Below are positions 7,830-14,799 of a DNA stretch of 16,077 nt, piece after piece. Source of the DNA: an uncultured Desulfobulbaceae bacterium (GTDB lineage Bacteria; Desulfobacterota; Desulfobulbia; Desulfobulbales; Desulfobulbaceae); contig CAMYOP010000071.1 of assembly GCA_947260045.1 (NCBI GenBank), positions 1 to 16,077 on the forward strand. The letters are read 5' to 3'. Made by a program: the position numbers and the translations under genes. The notes below the pieces were generated by a model that made no database searches, was not told where the DNA came from, and saw nothing but the letters and a program-made list of their open reading frames with translations. Within the stretch, counting starts at the first letter, position 1, and every line of letters starts with the position of its first letter.

Positions 7830-7866
7830 TAAAATTTCCTAAAAAGTACGAGAAGATAAATAAAAA

Positions 7867-8487
7867 ATGAAATCAGCGGATAAACACGCTAAAATCATTC
7901 GGGCCTCAACTAAGGTTTTTGCGAAAAAAGGTTTTTTTAACGCAAGAATTTCTGACATTGCCAAAGAAGCTAAAGTTGCTGATGGCACAATCTATCTCTA
8001 TTTCAATAATAAATTCGACATACTGATTTCCGTTTTTGAGCAGGAAGTCGGGCGGATGATCGACCAGATAAAAAAACTTCTAGAAAAAGAAGACGATCCT
8101 CGCAAGATGCTTGAAATTTTTATTACTAAGCACCTCACCGAGATGAAGAAAAATAAAAATCTGGCCGAGGTTATTCAGATAGAGTTACGACAGACCAACA
8201 AAGTGGTTCGTGATTACCGAAATAACAAGTATACTATCTATGTCGATATTCTTTCATCTATAATAAAAATGGGCCAGGCCCAGGGAATATTTCGTCAGGA
8301 TATCCTGCCAGGTATTGCCAAAAGGGCTATTTTTGGTGCATTAGATGAAATTGCCAGAATATGGAATATAAATATCGAAACAAATTATTCAGTGGAAGAA
8401 ACGGCCAGACAGGTCGCCGATATTTTTCAGATCGGCGTACTCTCAAATGCAGAGCTCAAAGGCATTGTTACAGATAAAAGCACTTAA
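7867..8487 (+). CDS. TetR/AcrR-family transcriptional regulator, FadR (YsiA)-like
   Basis: The 206-residue protein has an N-terminal helix-turn-helix (about residues 10-55: IIRASTKVFAKKGF, then ISDIAKEAKVADGTIYLYFNNK), the signature of the TetR family. A helical ligand-binding and dimer domain follows, containing AIFGALDEIARIW, which resembles the C-terminal domain of TetR-type FadR regulators that sense long-chain acyl-CoA. No fatty-acid genes adjoin it, so the ligand assignment is a guess. The ATG at 7867 has a weak GAGAAG site about 11 bases upstream. The strong promoter and palindrome ahead of it suggest autoregulation; the divergent purDE gene shares the control region, but whether it is a target is unknown. 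Confidence 0.87.
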   Translation: MKSADKHAKIIRASTKVFAKKGFFNARISDIAKEAKVADGTIYLYFNNKFDILISVFEQEVGRMIDQIKKLLEKEDDPRKMLEIFITKHLTEMKKNKNLAEVIQIELRQTNKVVRDYRNNKYTIYVDILSSIIKMGQAQGIFRQDILPGIAKRAIFGALDEIARIWNINIETNYSVEETARQVADIFQIGVLSNAELKGIVTDKST

Positions 8488-8634
8488 AGTATATCATGCA
8501 AGGTGATCTATAACACTCTTGCCTTACCCCTACCCCGCTCACCTTACAGGCAATTTAGCATATATTTCTCCTAAATCTGTGCCCTCAATATACTCTTTCT
8601 TCTCTCATCGCAACTCTCCCTGTAAAATAATACA

Positions 8635-8663
8635 TTTACACATAAGTTCTTAATAGTTATAAA
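8635..8663 (+). promoter_or_regulatory. Sigma-70-like promoter for the HD-GYP gene
   Basis: TTTACA (8635-8640) and TATAAA (8658-8663) are 17 bases apart, about 95 bases before the ATG at 8759. It is the best candidate in the 271-base gap 8488-8758, in which I see no gene and no clear terminator for the TetR gene. Confidence 0.5.
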
Positions 8664-8758
8664 TTAAGTACATGCTTATTAATAATCTCACTAATTTATG
8701 TCACAAATTTTCAAACCTGCTCGATAATTTGTTGATCGGATCCAAAACCTAGCACCTT

Positions 8759-10195
8759 ATGCCTGACCTTAAATATTTTCTCGAAGTTATTACAAATATC
8801 TTTAAAAAACCTCTGCTCTGCAGTGTCCTTACTGCCAGTATTATCATTTCCTCAGTACTTCCCTCGTACAGTACTTTTTTCATCTTACCCCAATTTGCAA
8901 ATCAACTGCTTAAAAGCACTGAAGAAAATGCCCAGCGAGCTGCTAGTTATCTCACAGCCAGACTCTTCCAATTTAAAAAAATAGATGATGATTTCAGTTT
9001 ATCCTTAAATAACATTAGAGAACTGGAAGCGGCTCAAAAATTATTTAAACTGGAGAAAATCAAACTTTTTTCCCAGGATGGAGAAATTGTCTATTCTTCT
9101 AATTATTCTGAAATAGGGACAATTAATAAAAATGACTATTTCTTTAATATCGTTGCAGGTGGGAATAAATATTCCAAAATAGTTAGAAAAAACGAGCAAA
9201 CACTGGAAGGTAAAGTTACCGATATTGATGTGGCTGAAGTATATATTCCCATCGTTGAAAGCAATACTTTTTATGGTGCTTTTGAAATGTATTACAATAT
9301 TACTGTACACAAAAAAGAACTTGATTCACTTTTGCAACGCTCAGCTTTTGTGCTCTATTCCTTAGCGACAACTTTTTTCCTGTTCGTACTTGTCATGCTT
9401 TTTTATGTTTCCAGGTCTATAGTGCAGCGTGAAAAGGCTGAACTTGAATTGCAGTCATCCAATGTGAAACTGGAAAAAGAAATTACCCAAAAGAAAATTG
9501 AACTTCTTGCCACCCAAAAAACGTCCATTAAGGCCCTTGCAATTCTTGCAGAATATTATGACCCAGACACTGGTGAGCATCTAGCCCGTATCCAGTCCTA
9601 TGTCGAGATACTCGTGAACAGCCTCAAAGAGAACTCTCCTTATTCAACATTTATCAACAAGCGACCAGACTATGCAGAAGAAGTTGTTTTAGCATCTCTG
9701 TTGCATGATATTGGAAAAACAGCAATTCCACGCGAAATCCTACAAAAGCCTGCAAAGTTGAGCCAACAAGAATTTGATATTGTAAAAAAACATACCACCA
9801 TTGCAGGTGAAGTCCTCAACAAGGCAAATAAAACCTTTTCCGATTATTTTCATAAAGAATCTTATCTGGTCGTGGCTCGTGACATTGCCCTTTTTCATCA
9901 TGAAAGGTGGAACGGTCAAGGCTATCCTTTTCAACTGAAAGAAGACCATATTCCACTTTCTGCAAGGATTGTCGCCCTTGCCGATGTATATGATTCATTG
10001 TGCTGTAAAAGACCGTATAAGGAACCTTTTTCCCATGATTTTACAGTAAAAGAAATAACAAGGGAAAAAGAGAAACATTTTGATCCCCATATCGTTGACG
10101 CTTTTCTGGTAAATTCAGACAAATTTTACGCTATATCTTCAAGTTATTCTTGTTGTAAAGTTACTGATTCAAAACGACAACATATTGCTTTATAA
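8759..10195 (+). CDS. Membrane-anchored HD-GYP domain protein, probable c-di-GMP phosphodiesterase
   Basis: The 478 residues start with a membrane segment (about 18-45), then a periplasmic sensor region of about 150 residues containing a PAS/Cache-like stretch (FSQDGEIVYSSNYSEIG), and a second membrane segment (about 197-217). A short coiled coil (225-255) leads to the HD-GYP domain. Metal and catalytic motifs are complete: HDIGK (316-320), KKHTTIAGE, HHERWNGQGYP with HHE at 380-382 and GYP at 388-390, and ALADVYDSL. HD-GYP enzymes hydrolyse c-di-GMP to pGpG or GMP, so an unknown periplasmic or membrane signal probably lowers c-di-GMP. The ATG at 8759 is the first possible after an in-frame TAG at 8750, but no ribosome site precedes it, so the start is uncertain. 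The methyltransferase gene follows after 41 bases, likely in the same transcript. Confidence 0.9.
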   Translation: MPDLKYFLEVITNIFKKPLLCSVLTASIIISSVLPSYSTFFILPQFANQLLKSTEENAQRAASYLTARLFQFKKIDDDFSLSLNNIRELEAAQKLFKLEKIKLFSQDGEIVYSSNYSEIGTINKNDYFFNIVAGGNKYSKIVRKNEQTLEGKVTDIDVAEVYIPIVESNTFYGAFEMYYNITVHKKELDSLLQRSAFVLYSLATTFFLFVLVMLFYVSRSIVQREKAELELQSSNVKLEKEITQKKIELLATQKTSIKALAILAEYYDPDTGEHLARIQSYVEILVNSLKENSPYSTFINKRPDYAEEVVLASLLHDIGKTAIPREILQKPAKLSQQEFDIVKKHTTIAGEVLNKANKTFSDYFHKESYLVVARDIALFHHERWNGQGYPFQLKEDHIPLSARIVALADVYDSLCCKRPYKEPFSHDFTVKEITREKEKHFDPHIVDAFLVNSDKFYAISSSYSCCKVTDSKRQHIAL

Positions 10196-10236
10196 ACTAT
10201 AGAATTTTGCAACCACTTGAGATTAAAAGTTAAAAA

Positions 10237-11070
10237 ATGAATTCTGACTACATCAAGACTACCATAAAGCAATTTTATGCAAATGAAATAGATCGCTATT
10301 TCGATGCAAATATCCATTTTGCCCAACGGTCAGAACTCCTTTGCACTTCTTCAGCATCACCTGACAATTCTCATGTTGCAAATATTCCGCAATGTACCAG
10401 CGACCTTGCCAGTGGTTTCAATTCACCATTGCAATTTGCCCCTTTAGCAGAGGCCATGAAGGTTGTTGATTTTGGTTGCGGCAGTGGTAAAGACATCACT
10501 CTTGCCAGTCAGAAGCTGAAAAAAGGTAGTACTGTGGTTGGTATAGACCTTTCCGAAGAGATGATCAACTGCGCCAAAGAGGCCATCCTGAATAATAATG
10601 TAACTGAAAACAATATTTTGTTCCGAGTGGCAGATATTGAAAAATATCCTTTACCAAGAAATTTCGCTGATGTTCTTATTTCAAACTGTGTTTTATATCA
10701 ATGTTTTGATACAATAAGTGTTTATAATAATATCTTCAGGGCACTCAAACCTGGTGGCACAGTCGTCATAACTGATATAGTTTTAAACAATTCTTTATCA
10801 CCATCCCCTTCCTCATTGCAAAACAAAAAAAGTCACTGGATGAGGACTTTTATCGGTGAAAACGATCATCTTCATATTCTTAATAAATTAAGTTTTGCTG
10901 ATATTACCCTTGAAGACTCCAATCCTCTGGATAAAAAAGAAATAAAAAACATTATCCCACCAGAAATATACAAGTGGTCTGTCATTGAACACGGACTTGA
11001 AATGATGCCAGACCAAAATTTATTTAAAACCATTACCATTTCAGCAAACAGGCCACCCTTTAGTTGCTGA
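10237..11070 (+). CDS. Class I SAM-dependent methyltransferase, ArsM-like
   Basis: The 277-residue Rossmann methyltransferase shows motif I VVDFGCGSGKD, an acidic strand-2 end VVGIDLS, motif DVLISNCVLYQ and the post-motif ALKPGGTVVITDIVL. The VISNCV-type motif and the segment before motif I (SGFNSPLQFAPLAE, like the GCGNPxxxAxLxxGE of arsenite methyltransferases) place it nearest the ArsM family. The GCGNP cysteine is replaced here by Phe (GFN), and the extended cysteine-rich N-terminus is altered, so arsenite as substrate is doubtful. A small metabolite or another metalloid is possible. It lies 41 bases after the HD-GYP gene with a weak ribosome site; operon membership is likely. The protein ends in a terminal Cys. 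The call to methyltransferase is firm; the substrate is unknown. Confidence 0.83.
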   Translation: MNSDYIKTTIKQFYANEIDRYFDANIHFAQRSELLCTSSASPDNSHVANIPQCTSDLASGFNSPLQFAPLAEAMKVVDFGCGSGKDITLASQKLKKGSTVVGIDLSEEMINCAKEAILNNNVTENNILFRVADIEKYPLPRNFADVLISNCVLYQCFDTISVYNNIFRALKPGGTVVITDIVLNNSLSPSPSSLQNKKSHWMRTFIGENDHLHILNKLSFADITLEDSNPLDKKEIKNIIPPEIYKWSVIEHGLEMMPDQNLFKTITISANRPPFSC

Positions 11071-11082
11071 CTGTGATACTTT

Positions 11083-11099
11083 GATCAGCGTGGCTGATC
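11083..11099. repeat. Perfect inverted repeat between methyltransferase and channel genes
   Basis: GATCAGC-GTG-GCTGATC is a perfect 7-bp inverted repeat 12 bases after the methyltransferase stop and about 50 bases before the channel ATG. It lacks a T-run on +, so it could be a weak terminator or a regulator-binding site. Confidence 0.4.
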
Positions 11100-11147
11100 T
11101 TGAAAAATAGGTAACACAACATACACGAAACGAGCAGACTCATCGGC

Positions 11148-12191
11148 ATGACAACATATATTATACTTATTAGAAAACTAAAAAAATATCGGCACGAGAA
11201 CAAAGAACTTATCATCGTTATGCTTCTCTTTGTGCTGGCGTTTATAGTGTTCAATCTTATTATCATGTACACAGAAAAGCTTGATCTGCTTTCTTCTTTT
11301 TATTTCAGTTTTGTCACAGCCACAACTGTCGGATATGGTGATATCAGCCCCTCAACCCTTCTTGGAAAATGGGTTACTGTCGGATTTATGCTCATTTCCA
11401 TAGGTACTCTGGGCACTGCCATTGGCATAGTAACAACCAAAACAACAGATTTTTTCGCTAAAAAAAGAAAAGGTATGCTTACGGTGAAGAACGCGCTTGA
11501 TCTTGTCATAATCGGATACCCCAATGAGGCAAAGGTAAAAAAAATAGTCACAGAATTCAGAAATGATAGTCGGCATTCGACTGCAACCATTGCTCTGATT
11601 ACTGACAAGCTTAAGGAAAGAGCATCCTGGATGGTCAGTGAAGATGTTTTTTTTGTGAAGGGTTTGGCTTCAAAAAAGGAAATTCTGGAACAGGCAAATA
11701 TTAGCTCAGCTAAACGGGTGCTTGTCCTTGCTGAAGATCCCTTTGAAGAGGTGTCTGATGAATATTCATCCTCTGCAGTTATTATGAGTGAAAGACTCAA
11801 TCCAGAGGCCTACACCGTTGCAGAAAAGGTTCGAGAAGATAAATATCTGTTTGAAGTTGCCGAGTGTGACCTGGTGGTCTCGGTCTCAAGGGCAGGAGAA
11901 CTTGTCCAGGAAATGCAGGATCCTGGAGCCATAGAACTTGCTGAAACGATCTTTTCAAATAGTAGTGAAGGTAATCAATACAATCTTACCATCCACGAAG
12001 AACTTTCCTGGAAAGAAATTGTGGTGTCAGTCCTGGAAGCAGGAGGCACAGCAGTTGGTTTTAGACGCCCCAGGGAGGAATCTTTTTGTTTCACACCAGG
12101 CAAAAATGATACGGTGCCAACTGGATCAATTATAAAATACTTTGCGTTAAAATCTATTGCAAACACATCTTTTCAATTACAAAACAGATAA
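11148..12191 (+). CDS. Two-TM potassium channel with C-terminal RCK (TrkA-N-like) domain
   Basis: The 347 residues comprise TM1 (about 20-41), a pore helix, the K+ selectivity filter TTVGYGD (59-65), and TM2 (about 74-96), then a cytoplasmic region of about 250 residues. That region starts with a Rossmann-like strand DLVIIGYPNEAKV and contains an ISSAKRVLVLAED strand, as in RCK domains that gate channels by nucleotide or ion binding. The usual glycine-rich GxGxxG is replaced by GYPNEA, so NAD(H) binding in the standard way is doubtful. The second half may be a TrkA-C-like lobe. Four subunits would form the pore in the inner membrane. The ribosome site is poor, so the start could be misjudged, but the basic N-terminus before TM1 is reasonable. 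The small lipoprotein gene follows after 43 bases and is probably cotranscribed. Confidence 0.9.
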   Translation: MTTYIILIRKLKKYRHENKELIIVMLLFVLAFIVFNLIIMYTEKLDLLSSFYFSFVTATTVGYGDISPSTLLGKWVTVGFMLISIGTLGTAIGIVTTKTTDFFAKKRKGMLTVKNALDLVIIGYPNEAKVKKIVTEFRNDSRHSTATIALITDKLKERASWMVSEDVFFVKGLASKKEILEQANISSAKRVLVLAEDPFEEVSDEYSSSAVIMSERLNPEAYTVAEKVREDKYLFEVAECDLVVSVSRAGELVQEMQDPGAIELAETIFSNSSEGNQYNLTIHEELSWKEIVVSVLEAGGTAVGFRRPREESFCFTPGKNDTVPTGSIIKYFALKSIANTSFQLQNR

Positions 12192-12234
12192 AACCTTCCT
12201 ATAATCATTACCAAAACCCTAAAGAGGTGACCAG

Positions 12235-12528
12235 ATGATTCGGACTCTTTTTCGTATTACCCTCGCTATCTTTATACTTTCACATTTACTGCTTGTCGGG
12301 TGTAAATCCAGCCTGCCGTTTAGCTATGAGTACAAATCGGAATTTGAAGTGGAAATTCTCTATAAGGGGAAAGCCTACCTGATAAACAGTCTTGCAAAAG
12401 ATACAGACACTCCTTTTGAATATGAATTTGAGAGAGATGGTGATTTAGACATAACTGTCGAAGGCAAAACATACGAGCTTGAGAGCCCTTATGATATAAG
12501 CAGGAAAAAAAGCACGAAAAAGAAATAG
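12235..12528 (+). CDS. Small predicted lipoprotein of unknown function
   Basis: The 97 residues begin with a basic-hydrophobic signal peptide ending in LLVGC, a good lipobox with Cys at about residue 23. The mature part is rich in Tyr, Glu and Asp with beta-strand character (FEVEILYKGKAYLI, DLDITVEGKTYELES) and ends in a lysine-rich tail. An AGAGGTGA ribosome site lies just before the ATG at 12235, which supports expression. I do not recognise a family. It follows the potassium channel gene closely; a functional link is only a possibility. Confidence 0.75.
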   Translation: MIRTLFRITLAIFILSHLLLVGCKSSLPFSYEYKSEFEVEILYKGKAYLINSLAKDTDTPFEYEFERDGDLDITVEGKTYELESPYDISRKKSTKKK

Positions 12529-12695
12529 TCTACGGCTCAAGAGCGGACATCATGAAAAAGAAGCTCAATTCTCATCTTTCGGCCAGATGATTTTCTAAGA
12601 ATAAAAAGATGAAGAGGATCAGGCTTTGATGACTTTTTATTTCAAGCATAAACATTCCCGTAGATAGTCATTGGAACGTTTAGTCTGCCTAAAAA

Positions 12696-12818
12696 CTATA
12701 ACTTACTCCCTGTATTGGTTTTTAAATTATCCAATACTTTCCGGATAAGTTTTGCCAGCTCAAGTATTGCCAGCGGTTTCATTGCAAACCCTTTGTTCTC
12801 AACCGATTTTATTTGATT
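12696..12818 (-). pseudogene. Remnant C-terminal end of a response-regulator receiver domain
   Basis: On the minus strand the frame ending in TAG (12696-12698) reads KGFAMKPLAILELAKLIRKV followed by LDNLKT and a short tail. This is the beta5-alpha5 end of a REC domain: the conserved Lys-Pro (MKPL) and the closing helix, as at the C-terminus of hybrid histidine kinases. Upstream, an in-frame TGA at 12819-12821 and unrelated sequence end the similarity, so only about 40 codons remain and no start codon precedes the core. It is most likely the leftover of a deleted hybrid kinase or regulator. Identification is from motif pattern only. Confidence 0.6.
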
Positions 12819-12876
12819 TCATATAGTTGCCAACCAAGCTCTTACTAAAAATTTCCCCAATCTTAATCATTAAGGG

Positions 12877-12891
12877 TCATGACAGTCATGA
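12877..12891. repeat. Perfect 15-base palindrome TCATGAC-A-GTCATGA
   Basis: Two 7-base arms are perfect inverted copies around a single A, 55 bases past the 3' end of the reductase gene. A one-base loop is too tight for a good RNA hairpin, so a protein-binding site is more likely than a terminator; it could also belong to a promoter lost with the receiver-domain gene. Confidence 0.45.
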
Positions 12892-12946
12892 ATTGTATAA
12901 ATGTTAAAGCACTTGATAGAGTCTCAACATATTTCAATTTCGATAT

Positions 12947-14626
12947 TTATAATTGTTTATAAGAATCTAAATCAAAAGTCCATGAACCTATACCACCTGT
13001 TAATGAACTGATTTTTTGGTAATCTTTCATTTTCAGTATTCGATACCCTAGATAGGAACGAAGACCAATAGCGCAATAGAGGACAATTTCTTTTCCAGTG
13101 GGCAGCGTGGCAATATTATCACGAAGAGAATCAATTGGGATGTGCATGGCTCCTGGAATAACACCTGTTTTCTGCAATTCTTTTTTAGTACGGACATCAA
13201 CAAGTATGAAGTCAGAGTCCTTGTTGATTTTCTCATGCAATTCTGAAGGAGTAATGGGTTGATAATCACCTGTATAATAATTTTGCCCAATAGCCCCGCT
13301 TACAAAGATGGGGTCTCTGGCCGATGAATAGGGAGGAGCATAGGCTAAATCGAGATCCATCAATGCTTCCACTGTCATTTTGTTATAAATGGCGGTTGCC
13401 ATGACATCTATTCTTTTATCAACCCCTTCTTCTCCAATGACCTGAGCACCAAGAATTTGACCGCTTTTTTTCTCACAGACAGTTTTTAATCGTATTTGTT
13501 TTGCACCAGGATAATAACCAGCATAATGATTGGCCAAAATATAGGTAACAAGCACCTCATAGCCGTGCTCAAGAGCTTCTTTTTCAGTTAAACCAGTTTT
13601 GCCTGCTGCCAGATCAAAGGCTTTTACTATGACAGTTCCTGTAAAACCTTTTACCTTTAGATTTCTACCTGTAACATTTGCACCTGCTGCCCTGCCCTGC
13701 TTATTGGCGGCAGCACCCATTGGAAAAATAGCAGCTTTGCCAGTTACAAGATTTACACTCTCTACACAGTCACCGCCTGCATAAATATCTGGGTCGCTGG
13801 TCTGCATGGTATCACTCACCTTGACAGCGCCTGTTTCACCCAAGGTAAGACCTGCATCTATTGCAAGCCTTGTATCAGGCCTAATACCAACTGCTATGAT
13901 AACCAGATCAGCCTGAATCTTCTCACCGCTGTCGAGCTCAACCTCTCCACCATCATCATACTCATGAATACCGACCATTTTATCTGAAAGTATAATGTTA
14001 AGACCTTTTTGCCTGGCATGATGGGTGACAATTTCAGCCATTTCCTTATCGAGAAAAGGTAGTATTTGGGGCATAAACTCAACCATGGAAACTCTAATGC
14101 CTAAGTGAAGCAAATTTTCTGCTGTCTCCATGCCAATCAAACCACCGCCGACCACAACAGCAGTCTTTATCTTTCGTTCATGCAGAATTTTGTATATTTT
14201 GTCAGTGTCTTCAAGGGTTTTTAGCGAAAAAACAAAGGGAAGATGTACACCTGGAACGGGAGGCAGCACAGGGAGTGAACCTGGTGCCAGGATCAGTTTA
14301 TCATAGCTCTCTTCAGCTGTTTCGCCACTAAGATGGTTTATGTATGTGACAGATTTTTCAGCCCTGTTGATCGCCGTTACTTCATGATTGGTCCGAACCT
14401 GTATTTTGAATCTTCTTTCAAATGCAGAACCACTTGTAATGAGCAGATTTCGACGTTTGGAAATTACACCTGACAGGTAATATGGCAAACCACAGGTAGC
14501 ATAGGAAATATCATTTCCCTTTTCAAACATGATAATCTCGGCTTCTTCATCACACCTTCTGGCTTTTGCTGCAGCAGATGCACCTGCGGCAACCCCACCA
14601 ATTATTACAATTTTTTTGTTTTTCAT
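12947..14626 (-). CDS. FAD/NAD(P)H CoA-disulfide (persulfide) reductase fused to rhodanese
   Basis: The 559 residues follow the pyridine nucleotide-disulfide oxidoreductase plan: FAD motif VIIGGVAAGASAAAKARR (6-23), catalytic loop SYATCGLPYYLSG with Cys45 as the single redox cysteine, NAD(P)H-binding motif VVVGGGLIGMETAENL, second FAD motif DPDIYAGGDCVE, and a dimerisation domain with AYAPPYSSARDP. A C-terminal rhodanese domain (about 465-553) has the active loop VLYCAIGLRSYLGY with Cys518. This matches the CoADR-RHD group, such as the Shewanella Npsr enzyme, which reduces CoA-persulfide, polysulfide or CoA disulfide with NADH. Both catalytic cysteines are present, so it is probably active in the cytoplasm, linking sulfane sulfur to NADH-driven H2S release. 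I see no clear ribosome site before the ATG at 14626 and no confident promoter in the 173-base upstream gap; a phoH-side terminator lies there. Confidence 0.93.
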   Translation of the reverse strand: MKNKKIVIIGGVAAGASAAAKARRCDEEAEIIMFEKGNDISYATCGLPYYLSGVISKRRNLLITSGSAFERRFKIQVRTNHEVTAINRAEKSVTYINHLSGETAEESYDKLILAPGSLPVLPPVPGVHLPFVFSLKTLEDTDKIYKILHERKIKTAVVVGGGLIGMETAENLLHLGIRVSMVEFMPQILPFLDKEMAEIVTHHARQKGLNIILSDKMVGIHEYDDGGEVELDSGEKIQADLVIIAVGIRPDTRLAIDAGLTLGETGAVKVSDTMQTSDPDIYAGGDCVESVNLVTGKAAIFPMGAAANKQGRAAGANVTGRNLKVKGFTGTVIVKAFDLAAGKTGLTEKEALEHGYEVLVTYILANHYAGYYPGAKQIRLKTVCEKKSGQILGAQVIGEEGVDKRIDVMATAIYNKMTVEALMDLDLAYAPPYSSARDPIFVSGAIGQNYYTGDYQPITPSELHEKINKDSDFILVDVRTKKELQKTGVIPGAMHIPIDSLRDNIATLPTGKEIVLYCAIGLRSYLGYRILKMKDYQKISSLTGGIGSWTFDLDSYKQL

Positions 14627-14762
14627 GATTATAAATCTATGTAATTATATGTAAAAAATCTCAATCCTTAAAAATAAAAATTGAAATCATCCTTCTAGTC
14701 AGCCAATGAAAAATGTTTCCTTAAAGCAGGTAGTATAGATGAGATGAATGAAATAGAGCTTA

Positions 14763-14792
14763 AGGCCTCTGGAAGATAAATCCCAGAGGCCT
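14763..14792 (-). terminator. Hairpin terminator after phoH2
   Basis: AGGCCTCTGG (14763-14772) and CCAGAGGCCT (14783-14792) form a perfect 10-bp GC-rich stem around a 10-base loop, 7 bases past the phoH2 stop on the minus strand. The downstream sequence on that strand (TAAGCTCTATTTC) is only moderately T-rich, so termination may be partial or factor-assisted. Confidence 0.6.
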
Positions 14793-14799
14793 GTTACTT

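Larger units (their letters stand above)
12529..12946. other. Gene-free convergent intergenic region
   Basis: This 418-base gap lies between the small lipoprotein gene and the convergent reductase gene. It contains a receiver-domain remnant (12696-12818) and a 15-base palindrome (12877-12891), listed separately. TCATCTTT and AAAGATGA near 12570-12612 could pair across a long loop, but I see no convincing terminator. No complete gene was found on either strand. Confidence 0.6.

Noticed and set aside
11068..11106. Sec read-through beyond the methyltransferase stop
   Set aside because: Several more in-frame TGA codons follow within about 40 bases and the sequence is not protein-like.
11300..11800. 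Antisense ORF of 166 codons inside the potassium channel gene
   Set aside because: It mirrors the coding frame of a well-supported gene and has no recognisable domain.
12552..12590. A 12-codon ORF (MKKKLNSHLSAR) after the small lipoprotein
   Set aside because: It has a passable ribosome site but is too short, with nothing recognisable and no way to support it here.
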